From NCBI GenBank assembly GCA_900175165.2, contig FWWN02000685.1, positions 115,424 to 179,423 on the forward strand: a DNA stretch of 64,000 nucleotides, in the 5' to 3' direction. This document shows positions 39,401 through 51,380 of this stretch, in pieces (the stretch's first letter is position 1; every line of letters starts with the position of its first letter). Source of the DNA: Rhizomucor pusillus. Taxonomy: Eukaryota > Mucoromycota > Mucoromycetes > Mucorales > Lichtheimiaceae. A program made the position numbers and the translations under genes. The notes below the pieces were generated by a model, which did not search any database, had not been told where the DNA came from, and saw only the letters and a program-made list of their open reading frames with translations.

Positions 39401-41578
39401 CTACTCTTCATCTAGCGAGGTGATGACTTCGCCCTGCTCTATTCTATCTGCAGCGTCCAAACCTTTGAGTGTAGCTGCATTGGGGCATTTATCAGGCGCA
39501 AAGTGTACAATAAAGTCGCCGGGTTTGTAGTATCGAGGGAAGGTGTTGAAGGTGTGATCATCTCGGTCGAGTAAAAAGACATGGTCTTGGTTTTCGGGCA
39601 GTTGCATGAGATCCCACATGGCGCCCTGCTCATATGCGGAGCCCTTGTTGTACCACTCAGTAACACCCTGAAGATCTCGCAAGAATTGCATGCTCCACGG
39701 CGTGTTGCGGAGGAAGAAGACACCTGCGTTGACCATCGGGTCGCGCGTCGGTCTTGAAGCGATCAGATCAACGTTGAGGTCAAACGATTCGGTGCCACCA
39801 GGGAAGCGGTTGCGGATATTATCCAAAAGTTCAAACAGAGATTTTTCCTGGTTCATGATGACTGCGTCCATGTCCATCCAAAAGATCCAATCGTACTTTG
39901 GAAGCACTTTTTCAACTGCATCGATTTTTCCCCAAACGGTCTTGCGTCCGCGTTGCTGGGCAAATTCGGCAGACCTTGCAACAAACGAATGGCCGTGTCG
40001 CAGCGCAAATTTGCGCTTGTTGGCAGCGGCCCGTGTAGCAGATGGTTCCATGCAATAGTCGTAAATATACGACGATGTCATCAATGCAATGGAGGGTCCA
40101 TTAGCGTTGAGTTTGCTTTCGGGAAGTGTGCTGTTTGCTTGCTCAGGGTCGATAAGATCACTCGTTTCTTCATCGTCATCCAATGGGTTCACAGGAGGCT
40201 GTCCAGCTTTAAATGCTGATTTGCGAGTGTGGCAGACCATTACCGGCTTAAGATACGTCCAGCGGGCAAGTTCTGCGAATTCGGCATCCTGGTAGACGTG
40301 AGTCACCACGCTGTCTTCGGCGTGAACCGATTCAACATTGTTCTCCCAGCGAATGAAGCGATGCGTGTCCTCAGGTCCATCTTCGCGGATAAACATCGGC
40401 AATTCCTGTTCTTGTACTTCGACTGCCTCCTCTGGCTCCAGGGATTCATCAATGGCGTGCTCAACAGAGCTTGCAATCGAATTGAAGTAGTTATACATGT
40501 TGGTCAATAGATGAGCACCGCTGGCATTGTGCTTGTGGATATCTGCGCTCTTCTCCAAAGCAACCTTGGCTGCTGCAGAGCCAATGATAAACGCATGCTT
40601 ATCAATCTCGTGACCGCTGAAAATACCCCAAACAAGGTTGGTGGGTGCATTCTGGTTGATGGTGACAGGAGAGTTGGTGTTTTCACTGATAACGCCGGTA
40701 TCCAGTTCAGTCTTGATTGCACTCAAACGAATAAAAGTGTAGATATCCTGTACGATGAGATAGTCATAGGTAATGCCTTGGCTGGCCAATGTAGTTTCCG
40801 CCTATGCCACATTTTTTGGTGCTACGTGAGTATACATGCACCAATCGAAAGAGAAGCAACAATTTTTACTTACCCATTCGATCACGCTCTCTTGCTCAAA
40901 CTTGACACTACGCGGCAATTCTTCAATGTCATTCCACTCCATCTTTTCTGCTTCATACTGTCGTCGTTCAGGAGTATCAGATTTGGGAGCGCCGCCGTAA
41001 ATCCAGAACTTGTAGTAGGTATCGGTGTTGTACTGCATGCACGGAAGTAGATTGTCACGGAGACCAAAATACTTTTCACGGATAAGGTTTCGGCGCGACA
41101 TTTGACCAGCTTCCGAAGCAATCACAACGAGATACTGATAGTGTCCAGATTCATTGAGTACCACATTGTCATCTGACTCCTCCTCTAGAGGATGCGGCAA
41201 TGAATTGTGACGGTCCGAGTGAGGAGACGATGCTGCATTGCTGTTGTTGTTACTGTTATCGAGCTTCGGTTCTTCCTCGATCTCGTCAATGATTTCTGAC
41301 TCTTCGCTTTCGTCTGAAATATCTTCCAGGATCGGCGGGAACACGTCGGATTCTTCTTCCTGCTGTGGTTTCGAGATCGGATAGGTTGTAGTGGGGGATG
41401 GAAATAGATCAGATTGTTTTGTAGTGTCGGGTGATGACGACGAGCTCATTCTGCCATTCAGGAATAATAAGAATAACATGCCGAGCACGGCAAGCACAAC
41501 CAAGTAGCGCTTGTTCGTACGTGGCCGCCTTGCAGATGCAGCCGAATCGGTCTTGTAGAATGGCAGGTCTGTCGCCAT
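39401..41578 (-). CDS. Type II membrane glycosyltransferase: GT31-like lumenal region plus GT34 domain
   Basis: Predicted Golgi transferase. Exons on the minus strand are 41578-40874 and 40801-39401, in frame, 701 aa. A short basic cytosolic tail is followed by one membrane anchor (residues about 24-41, LVVLAVLGMLFLLFL) and an acidic stem. Residues about 145-330 carry GT31-like motifs (YLVVIASE, SRRNLIREKYF, YDYLIVQDIYTF). Residues about 450-690 form a GT34 domain of the alpha-1,2-galactosyl/alpha-1,6-mannosyltransferase family (Gma12/Mnn10): ALMTSSYIYDY, the DxD-bearing WIFWMDMDAVIMN, NAGVFFLRNTPWS and GDFIVHFAPDKCP. The GT31-like half lacks an acidic DxD (QDIYTF instead) and may be non-catalytic. 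Its 3' end faces chitin synthase, with 290 bp between stops and a GAGA microsatellite (about 39370-39388). Confidence 0.88.
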
Positions 41579-42033
41579 TGTTGAGGAAAGAAGCGGGAGA
41601 GAGAGAGAAACGCGGGAGGGGAGGACGGCAAACCGGATTTTGGATGTTCGGCGGCGTGTGTGCCCTGCCTGGGACTGAAACAACGAAGAGCTATTTTTGG
41701 AATCAAAGCAATCGAAAGCAGTGGGCGCAGCTTTGTTGGAAAAGCCGCTTCGCAGGTCGGTTATGGCGAATGCTCTAATATTGGTACATCTGGGGCTCGG
41801 GGTCCACAAAGGGTAACATAAACGTCTCTTGTCTATACTCGACATAGACGCAAATGCAGCAAACGCTTAGTCGCGTTTACATCCTGCTGGGTACAGAAAA
41901 GAAAGCCAATTGACTGATAAAAAGGTTGATTATATGCAAGCAAAGCTCGATGTTTTGGTTATGACATTCCAATCGATGTGTATGCTTGCTATAGTGAGCT
42001 ATATCATTCAAAACATTACATGGTTTTTATTGT
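41579..42033. other. Intergenic, GT34 gene to ELP4
   Basis: This 455-bp stretch is upstream of the GT34-type gene and downstream of ELP4, both on the minus strand. No gene or repeat is supported. Confidence 0.5.
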
Positions 42034-43528
42034 CTAGAATTCGAGGGGATCTTTCTTTCCGGGCAAAGATCCACAGCCCATGCCAGGTTTTCTAACTCTG
42101 CTGCCCTGATCCTTCTTAGATTCGCTCGGTGGTGGTTCAGTTCTTCTTTCGCTAACGCCGCCTTCCGGTGGTAAGTGGAACGTCTCAATAGCAAAACGTT
42201 TTCGACGAAGTTTGAACGCTAAATCGTTGCTGCCTCCTGCTGATAAAACGGAAAGCTTTGTACTTGGCGGTAAGAGCGAGTTTAGCACAGGTAATTTGTG
42301 TACACGGAAAAATCCATGATAGTTTTGCGTGTAAGGTGCATCGTTGTGGATGGGAGACCCTGTATGCAGACATGTGCTTAGCGATGAAAGTAAACCAAGG
42401 AAACGCTTTTCAAGTTTTTACCGGCAAACGACTCGATTTCGATAACGACATCTACCATATGCTCCACCCGTCGCACAAAGTTTGGCATCTCATCGTATAA
42501 ATATGCTGGTATCGAGACGACAGCTGCTCCAAACGAAAATCGTAGTAAGCCTCGCAATGCATGGAAGAATTTAAACATATCCTATTGTAATACCAATTAG
42601 TATCGATAACATCAGCGAGTCTTGTATATTATTTTCCTACGTGAGATGACTTGTACTGCCAGCTTGGTGATGCTATTGAATGAATGCCAATGCGTAAAAC
42701 GTTCCTAGCTGTGTCCGGTGGTAACGGTTTCGTGGAGCTTACAAATTTATCGTTAATATACTGTATATTTGTAACTTGGCGTGGGATGCTTATACCTGAA
42801 GTTGTTATCTACAATAAGTTTACGTATATCATCAATCAATGCCTGGTAATCGTCTCCATTTTCGTGATACTCTAATCCGGCCAATGGATTTAGGATGCTA
42901 ATATTTCCCTCCTCCAAAGTTGATTCTGGGACGCGCTTTGTGAGATCAAATAGACTGCAGTAAGGTCGCGGCTCGTTCGATTTGTCGCCCGCGGATGTTT
43001 GGGTTCCGGTGCGAGGTGGTGGAGGTGCTGCACACAAGCAGGTTACAAATCTGCTAGATACTTCAAAAAAAGAAGGGAGATCTTCTTACCTGCTCTGACA
43101 CTCGTCTCAAACTTTTTCAAATGTGAATATCTCCAGGCGATCTTTAGTCTGTCACTATCCGTACTGGAACGCGCGGCGCTCTTGGCTGCCTCGTCGTGCT
43201 GATCGTCGTCGTCTCCTTGAGCTTCAGAGGTTGCCAACCACATTAGACCCTTGAGCATTTCGTTCGCGTCTTCATCGCGCGAGGCAAGTGCGCAGTGGTG
43301 CCCGGAAGCCAGACCTTGGGCAAGGAAATATTTCAGCAACAACTGTGCATAGGTTGTTGCCCGATCTTCTCTGATCAGCAAAACTGTTCCTACAGGAAGA
43401 CCGCCACCGAGAATATCGTCGAGAGACGGAACGCCTGTCGAAATCAAAAGCTGTCCGTTGTAGGCGCTGAGTCGAGAGCCCTGTGGAAGCTTCGGTTGCT
43501 GATCTGCGTTGCGTTTGCGAAAACTCAT
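42034..43528 (-). CDS. ELP4: Elongator complex subunit Elp4
   Basis: RecA-like subunit of the Elp456 ring of Elongator, which supports wobble-uridine tRNA modification. The start ATG is at 43528. Exon 1 is 43528-43090, carrying STGVPSLDDILGGGLPVGTVLLI, the conserved opening of Elp4. Exon 2 is 43027-42796 (CSLFDLTKRV...LAGLEYHENGDDYQALIDDIRKLI). Further exons give LRIGIHSIASPSW, DMFKFFHALRGLLRFS and the C-terminal YHGFFRVHKLPVLNSLLPP...LAFKLRRKRFAIETFHLPPEGG, stopping at 42034. Exons from number 3 onward were traced by frame and motif (junctions near 42735, 42650, 42578, 42435 and 42330). The tail past the PPEGG motif is charged and likely flexible. Confidence 0.93.
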
Positions 43529-45302
43529 GGCGGTGGTGAAAGATCTGAAAGTTGAAAAACTGAAAAACCTTCCAGCGCATGAACAAGGTCCGAAACTAAT
43601 CTGCGCGCGTTCGCCTTATCCTGCATCTGCTGCTGCCATGTTCTACGTAGGAATATCACGCAGCGGCTGTTTTCATCAAGCTGCGACCCTTGGAGGGATG
43701 TCTTGGATGAATATCTCTAGCATTCTTGATGAATCCAAGCATCCTTGGTTCACATCAACCTGGCGGGTGCACTTGACCCATTACAGCTGCTGTCTGTCGC
43801 AGTACGTAGTATTGCGATCAGTGATACATACGTAAATCTTAGCTACGCAGCAGTCCTAGCCGTTGCTAGGCTAGTCGATACTCGAATCATCCAAGTTTTC
43901 GTGGACTTTCGAAACTACAGCGGCTGTGTGTTAAAAATGGAACAATGTGTCAGCTAGGCACCAAATCGACACGAAGTCATTCCGTTGTCCCTATCTACTT
44001 TTGAATTAGGTCGATTTATGGTTGACCTTTTCATCCTATACATTGTTTTCAGAGTTCCGATTCAAAGAGTTCGGATACCGACAACTCGTATCGGCGAACG
44101 TAAACCCTTCGACACGTTCTCAAAAATATGGCTCATATCGTACTACTTCCCGTGTGGGCGACGGAATTTTTTTGGTTTTTTTTTTCGCTTTTCTTGCTAT
44201 TACTACTTACAAAACAGCATCGACATGTAATATGCTTCATAGTCAGACAGCAGATACTGCAACAGGCTGATTAACATGAGGTAAATAATAGGTATGTATG
44301 TAAAAACCTTTATCGAATTGCTTTTCGCCTTGGCCAGTTGTGTTACACAGCCCGTATTCATGCAAATGTTGTTACGAACAAAACGTGGCCATTTTCCGCA
44401 TTTCTTGTCATTGGTCGGATTGTTGTTATCTTTACAGACTCTTTTGGCGTGAATAACTTGCTTTCGAGCAATCAAATTTGAATAATACTTGAGGATCTGG
44501 AATCAATCAGTATTTCCTGTCCATTTAGTAATGATTGTTCCTACATATCATCCTCTGCTGTGTACTATGATTTAGCAATTTAAGCTTACAGATGTCTGGA
44601 TTTCTTTTGAAAGTCAGTTTTGATCGTTTTGTAGCATAGACTCGATTTGCATGCATATTTCCGCTTTCCTTCAGCAGTTGTGTTTGTGCTCTGGTACTTT
44701 TATTAAAATACCAGGCATCTCTTTATTTCCCGTGGTAAACCGACGTTGTGTCTCTACTCCGACTCATAAAAGAGTAAGCAATAATTAGTGTCTCAAAGTT
44801 TTGGGTAGCTTTGAGTTACTTTCACCGGTTCGTCAGCGGGAAAACTTTTGCTTAATATATGTCGATCAATGAGAGAAGACAGCAGATGCATAAGGTTTTT
44901 TGCTAGATCTGGTCGCTTACAAATGGATTGAATATTTCATAACCAGTTACGATGTGGTATGGACTGTGCTCGACTGCTAGGAGCCATGATGTCTTTCCAC
45001 AACCGACATCCGACTTCGTTGTTGTTGCGCCATAGCAGTGTGTGAATTTTTATCCTTCTTAAGACATGAGGCTGAATCTTCACCACTCGACACAGTGTAT
45101 CTTCATACCGATAGTATAGTTTCAAACCATCAACAGTCGTTTAATATGGAATAGATGACTCTGCTGCAATTAAATAGATCGGTTATTTCAACTGAAACTG
45201 AAGGTACCAAAATTCTACAGCCCAAATCAGGGAAAAGAGCCTTTGTCACACGGACTTCCGACAATTGACCCGCTCGTTTGATCGCAACCATTCCTGCCAA
45301 CC
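43529..45302. other. Long gene-free stretch (1.77 kb)
   Basis: This divergent space between ELP4 and the Zn2Cys6 regulator contains several short open frames on both strands, including a Cys-containing minus-strand frame at 44475-44203 and one at 45125-44937. None has recognisable domain structure or a convincing start. It presumably holds both promoters and may include decayed element sequence. Confidence 0.4.
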
Positions 45303-48300
45303 ATGAATGGCACTCTGTCCTTCAGCGGCAGTTTCCGCACTGACGTACACGCTACTAGGGCCGAGGATAAAAAGCGGCTACGTATATCTCGAGCCTGGTA
45401 ATAGATCAATCATTCTTGGATTGTTTGGATCATGATCTTAACGATTTTTACAGCGATTTCTGTCGACGCAAAAAAGTAAAATGTGACTTTACAGAAGGAA
45501 AGCCATGCGAGAACTGTATAGCGTACGGTGTCACATGCGAATTTACCGAAGGGTGAGCGATGGTTTCTTCTAGAGATAACGAGTTGTTATTTTCATATTG
45601 ACATTTTTGCCCAAAACTTAGTGCAAAGAAGAGAGGACCGCCGAAAGGGTGAGGATATATAGATTTACTTCCGCTCTTGCTTGCCAGATTAAACGGACTG
45701 TGGGATAGTTACATTGATGCTCTCGAGAAACGCATACGCAAGATCGAGTCCGTGCTCAGCTCGAATATTGAAACGCCTTCGCCTTGCAGGACAGCGCCAG
45801 CCCCCGAAGTACAGTCGACATCGGAACCAAATACTTTTAGTAAACCGCCGCCGACATATATCCCAACCTCTTCACGGTCTCGGAAACCACCTAAAGGCGC
45901 TTCTACTGATGGATTGCATTATCTCGGAGAACTCTCACCATTGCAGTTTCTACAGACTCGATTTCCTATCGAAGGAAATGGCAGCGGACCGTGGATGGGA
46001 CGGCGAGTACGACGCTTTGGAAAGCAGATATTGCTTATGGATGCCGAAGATGAGCCAACAGATGGTATACGTGACCGTACGCCACCAACCCCGTCGGTGG
46101 AAAATATGGCGCACCACACCGGTGTGCAACATTGGGTTTACACCGTCACTGGAGTCGACCGCCACACAAGCGACAGATTATTGAAAATGTAAGCTCGCAG
46201 GAATGATGTAAAATGTATGGCATATACTGATAGGGAAAGCAGATATTTTGCAAACATTCATCCATTGTTACCAGTGGTGAACAAAAGACATTTTCTCAAA
46301 CAGTACCGGGACCAGATAGATTCATACCCTTCGGCGGATCTGCTAAACGCGATGTTTGGAGCAGCAGCGCGATTTGTGGAATGTGAGGCTATACGACGAA
46401 GACGGGAACGCGGATTTGTACCTCCAGATCTATTCTGGGACGTACCGAAAGGCTGGAGCGATCAATTTTTTGATCAAGCAGAGAGCATACTGTGCAGAAT
46501 GACTTCTGTGTCCAGCATTTCCAAAGTCCAATCTATCATTTTGGTGCACAACAACAGTGGCAATATTGATGCCAAATCATCTGCGTGCTGGCTGCTAGGT
46601 GGACTGGTAAGTGCTGGCTATCTATCCCTCAGCAGTGATGCTAACATGAAGATCCGACAAATTTAGGCAATTCGATATGTAAGCAAAATTACTAATTATA
46701 TTAGCGTGTATATTTGCTAACCATACAGCGTGCAGGCTCAAGCGTTCGGTCTTAATCGATCCTGCGAACATTGGGATATTTCAGAAGATGAAAAGCAGAC
46801 TCGGAAGAGGATATGGTGGTTGCTGTATGCGGTGGATCGATTCCAATCTGCGTCCATGGGACGCCCAATCAGCATACACGACGAGGTAAGTCTTCTAACG
46901 ACATATTCTCCTGCGTTTTGCTTAATGTCATAAATGGAAGGATAATGATATAGAATACCCGGATGTCTCCGCTACCTGGCGCGAAGTATTGGATGATCCC
47001 GAAAGTCCTGACGACGATGCACAGCCGCGATTTCCATCATCGACCTATCGGCCCGCAAATATTGAAGGTCGAGTAGAAATTTATCAGCTCTGTATCCAGC
47101 TTGTGAAATTATCACAAATTTTGGGAAGAATTTTGCAAGGTTTATACACTCCTATTGCCCGAAAACATTCGTCGCAACACGGCAGTGATGTAATCGTTAC
47201 TCGACTGGACCACGAGCTGACTGAGTGGCGTTTTGATTTTAGCAAAAAGCTGCAAGCGGCTAACTTTGCCGATTTTGATGAAGATAAAGGTTACCTTGCT
47301 CCGGCGATTGGTAAGTACATTCTATCCAACTCGCAGACTACAATGTATTAACACTGCTTTAATCGTTTAGCTTCTGTCCTCCTTTGTTATTTCACTGCGT
47401 TGATCTTGCTACATCGACCGTTTATCGATGGTAATAGATCTGATGGCAAGGCTACGGGAGCTTCATATTCATCTTTCCGCATCAGCACGAGTGCTGCAAC
47501 TCGTATCGTACGCATCGCTGAAAATATGTCGCCGCGAGATTTCCAAATGTTTCCATACTTATTCAGCCAATATCCAATGTTGCAAAGCTGCTTGATCCAC
47601 ATGTACAATGCCAAAAATCCTGATGCTCGCATTTCATCACCTGGAAAGGCAGAATTGACGAAGGCTATGGTGATCGTGGAGCGTATTAGACATACATCCA
47701 ACAGCGGACAACATCTTTATAGTCTTTTGCAACTTGTCATGTCCAAGTTAAATATCGACTATGGACGACTATCAGGAGATGACTCGAAATCCAATTCGCC
47801 TGACGACACAGACTCCACAACATGCTCGTTTATGCGTCCAGCGATCCCAAGAAAGACGTCAGATGTTGGTCGTGGTGCGACTGGGCCTAAACGCCGTTCT
47901 GCAAATAGCTCACCAGTTCTGTCAAGATCTCCAAGCAGTCAAAGCTACGACATGTCTTATTGGAATATGGCGAACAACGAACGGACCAACGCTGCTGTGC
48001 GGCAAATATTGCAAACGAGCACACAGTCTCCAGATCAGTTCAGCACAGATTTGCAAGGAGCCGAGCATCTTGCCAGTAAGTATACTTTGAGAAAACTTGC
48101 GACTTGTTAGAGATCACTAAAAAGCTTTCGGAAAAAAAGCGATCTTGTCTGCAACATCGCCATCGAGCGTCAAGGAAGCATATACTCTTAAACAGTTTGG
48201 GTTTGATACATCTCAAATCCAAGTGAATCAAGCCATGTCGTACTTTGCAGAGTTACAAACTTTACAGCAAATGGCACCGACACTCCCTTCGCAGGCATCC

Positions 48301-48576
48301 ATGCCTGAGAACATTATTGCATCTTCTTCAGAAAGCCAAGACCAAACATCAGCATCCATTGACAGCTTTATACCAGTCCCATCTACACCTGCATCTTCGT
48401 CTACTACTACGCAGCTACCATACAGCAGCAGCTCATCCGTGCCAAACGATCAATTACAAAATGTGTTCCGCAACAACCCAAACAACCCGTTTTGGAACAT
48501 TCCATCATCCATGGATTGGACAGAATGGAGCGACTGGAACCAAAAGTCGCAAGGACCGTGGTACCCATTACAGTAA
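45303..48576 (+). CDS. Zn2Cys6 transcription factor with fungal-specific regulatory domain
   Basis: Nuclear DNA-binding regulator of unknown targets. Splicing is join(45303..45397, 45454..45552, 45622..45648, 45688..46188, 46234..46606, 46667..46678, 46736..46885, 46941..47310, 47371..48075, 48140..48576), in frame, 922 aa. The binuclear cluster cysteines are residues 32, 35, 42, 50, 53 and 60 (RACDFCRRKKVKC ... PCENC...C), with Cys32 split by intron 1. The linker KKRGPPKG leads into a short coiled coil (YIDALEKRIRKIES). The middle domain has YFANIHPLLPVV, AIRYAQAFGLNR, KRIWWLLYAVDRF and LLHRPFI, all typical of the fungal_trans family. Exon 6 is a 12-nt microexon coding AIRY. The C-terminus is S/T/P/Q-rich and may activate transcription. 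Confidence 0.93.
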
Positions 48577-48644
48577 AAAAAAGAGAAATTGTTTTGATCT
48601 TTGTGTATTTTTGCTTTAAGTGTATTACTACAGAATACTATTTT

Positions 48645-49192
48645 TATTGTTTTCCCACTTTAAGCAGTGTTTACGCATCGTGTCGGGGCAGGGCAGAGGC
48701 GGGCAAAGGGGAAAGACAATATATAAGAATACATTTTTGAGGGGGGCGGCGCACCAGCAGGCACCACCCCCGACGGAGGAATGCTTCTACATACAGAGAG
48801 GAGACTTGCTTGGATAGAATGATATGCACTTGCAGCAGAAAATACTTGTCACGCCGCACGCACGCCATAGAATATGAGTAAGATTTTGTGTAGAGCATGC
48901 AAGAGATCACAGAGCCCAGGGGAAGACGCCATAGAGCAGAGAAGCTGCATGCATAATTCGGTCAAGAGGTATATGTATATAAACATGCTTCAATTTGCAT
49001 CAACGGTCAATTGTTTGCAATCTTAAAAGATTTGATGTTCTAGCTTACCATATCATTTCTCTTCATTATTTCTGTAAAAGATGAAGGGAAAAAAGAAATG
49101 TGGGGGATTGCTCATTTTATAGGCATCTCGACAAAAAATCTTCTGTTATCAGAGCCAATGCTTACACCCGGAACTTCGGATGTTGTTTTACA
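48645..49192. repeat. Long noncoding direct repeat, copy 1 (about 550 bp)
   Basis: Matches 57541-58093 in the same orientation over its whole length. Similarity begins at TTTATTGTTTTCCC and fades after the GAACTTCG-ATGTTGTTT block. The first 300 bp differ by scattered substitutions and non-triplet indels, which argues against coding. The 190-bp core at 48948-49137 differs from copy 2 by one base. It contains GGTATATGTATATAAAC, a TATA-like string. It begins about 70 bp after the stop of the Zn2Cys6 gene. No family, TIR, LTR or TG...CA ends were recognised. Confidence 0.85.
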
Positions 49193-50084
49193 GTACAATA
49201 TCTTTTGTGAACCGGTCCATGAACATGTAAGGTTTGCAAATCTTTCTGTGATGTAGTGTAAGTACAACGCTATTTGGAGCTTTCGATCTTCCTCCAGGAG
49301 CCACGGAACGTGCTTACCTCTAAACCAATTTCGTAGGTATTCAAAAGTATACTTTGGATAGTGCATTGTGCCGAAACAGACTAGCATGTCTCTCCCAACC
49401 CTGGTTTTGCATCCACCATCGAGGCTCCAGGTTCCATGGAAATTCCAAGTTTACTGTTAACAGTAGGGGATACTTAGAGAGTAAGAAGCATGCTTCGCTG
49501 TCGCTTCGCTCGAGGACGAAACATTGCTTGCTTTTTCCTTACTGCGCGAGCTCGTCAAATGCCAAATCTCTATGTTTTCAGCTAGAAAAGGTATTGTCAT
49601 TCACGATGAAAATGTCGGGTGTAGGGAAAAATAAAGCCAATCCTATGAAGATATATTCACCAACTAGTGGTAAATAATAGTACTACACCTATTCCCTTAA
49701 CTGGTGCGACTGAGCTGCCAGTAGCCATACCGATGGATCATAACGTCTGTACAGTGCTTCATCAATCTCCTATATATACTGTCTGAGAATCTTGCTGTAG
49801 ACGTATCCTACTTAGGAATCTTTGGAGCAATGATGTTAGCGGTTGAAGTACAGATAGATGTCATTTTCCGATCCCTACAATATAGAGTAAAAACTGCATT
49901 TCTTATCGTACCCGAGGAGCAGTTCTAGAGTCGCAAAAGCGGAACAAACTGATCTTCATTACGAAAAGGATGGAACAGCGACTATGCAGTTTCGAAAAGT
50001 GTGAATTAGGAATTTTTCATGAAGTTAGTGCAGAAAGGGTTTTTTATTAAGTAGCTAGTGATAGAGAGTGTGTTTAGTGATTTT
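49193..50084. other. Gene-free stretch
   Basis: A 91-codon minus-strand open frame (49387-49112) starts from a non-ATG codon and overlaps the end of the long repeat; no family is recognised. A GCTTCGCT-rich string lies near 49487-49512. Nothing else is supported. Confidence 0.4.
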
Positions 50085-51380
50085 TCATTTGTAAGACGAC
50101 GCTTTCACGGCATAGACCGGTCTAGTTCCTGGATGTTCTCCAAGACTCCAAAGCTGGTCGCCCTGCTTTCGATATGAGAGATCTTCGCAGCCGATAGACA
50201 TGACACCTGCGTGTCGCACTGGAGTCGTTCCTTCACCCTTCCATGTGTACAAGTCTCCCTTTGTAGATGCTCCGCGACTGCATGAGAAGTAGTAGACTCC
50301 ATTCGCGGACACTGCACCCTGAACGGATTTAAGGCCCATGTTGTAAAGCTCCGTAGCAACAGCGGTGGAATCAGTGAGGAAGCGCGTCTTGTAATCAAGG
50401 TTAAAGCGTGCAATTCGGTTTGTAACACCTTTAGAGTCGTACTCTCCTACGATCACAGAATCTGGCGTGGTCGTACGATCGAGTGCGAGGTAAGAAAATC
50501 GGAATCCATCGCCAACACTGCCTTGAGCTTTGTAGTATCTAAACCAATCAATCGTCAAAACTCTCTACTTTTGAAATAAACCTCACTTGCTACGTTGGAC
50601 TTACCCTAATTGCGGAATAACATATCTACGTAGAAAAATTATAAGAGAAAATAATTAATTAAATGATCTAGTTTTTGACGTTTCTTCAGATCTCTGGACT
50701 TACTTGTACGTGAAAGCTTGGTAAACGCCTTTGCCGACATGACCAATGCCGTTACCAGTGTCGACTTTATAGATATGGTTCAAATCAAAGAGTCTCAAGC
50801 CGTTTGCGGTATCGACAATGTAGAGGATATTGCCATACAACATGATGCCGCCTGCGTGGACCTTGACAGAGCTGAAGGTTGCTGTGCCGTCAGATTCAGT
50901 GCCGGGGACAACCAAGAGCACGTTTCGGTACGCTTTCTTGTCAGCATCGATGAAAGAAATACGCACGCCTTTATTGTCTGCCTTTGGCACATCTCTGTGA
51001 TCGTACCAGGAAACCAGGATCATGTTTCTTCCCTTGTAAGTTCCAGCATCGTACGCGTCGGCCGAGGTGGTGATGCCTTGAGGATACCACTTGTCGGTAT
51101 TTAGATCATCGTAGCCTGAGACGTGTTCCCATGTAAAGTCTTGGACGAAGTTTGAAGGACCAGAGTAGCCAGGCGTAGCGTGGTTTGTGTCATCTAGCAC
51201 GTCTTCTACAGAGACGTTGGGCAAAGCATCGTCGAGCTTGGCAATAATGGACTTGTAACGATCGGTGTGAGCAACGAGTTGAAGGCCGCTTGGATCAAGT
51301 TTCGTCACTGCGGAGTGTACTGCCGTAACTGCAAAGCCTAGCAGAGCTGCTACGGTTGTAGATCTGGCAAAAATTACCAT
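50085..51380 (-). CDS. Secreted protein, unassigned (possibly beta-propeller)
   Basis: The exons on the minus strand are 51380-50704, 50625-50605 and 50538-50085, in frame, 383 aa. A signal peptide is evident: MVIFARSTTVAALLGFAVTA, with cleavage near residue 23. The rest is soluble and rich in beta-type segments with recurring G/D/Y turns: WYPQGITTSADA, NMILVSWYDHRD, GVRISFIDADKKAYRNVLLV, HAGGIMLYGNILYIVDTANGLRLFDL and QGAVSANGVYYFSCSRG. The pattern suggests repeated blades of a propeller. I recall similar secreted proteins in actinobacteria and some fungi, but this is memory, not a search. Exon 2 is a 21-nt microexon. Substrate and function are unknown. Its promoter faces the 51.4-52.5 kb gene-free stretch. 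Confidence 0.8.

Noticed and set aside
44203..44475. Minus-strand frame with several cysteines (CKDN...KKCGKW...CMNTGC)
   Set aside because: Looks vaguely like a zinc-binding element tail, but no start, too short and no flanking support.
48671..48910. 79-codon minus-strand frame shared by both copies of the 550-bp repeat
   Set aside because: Indels between the copies shift the frame, so coding is not conserved.
49487..49512. GCTTCGCT-type strings also seen near 18022 and 58227
   Set aside because: Too short and simple to call a repeat family from three sites.
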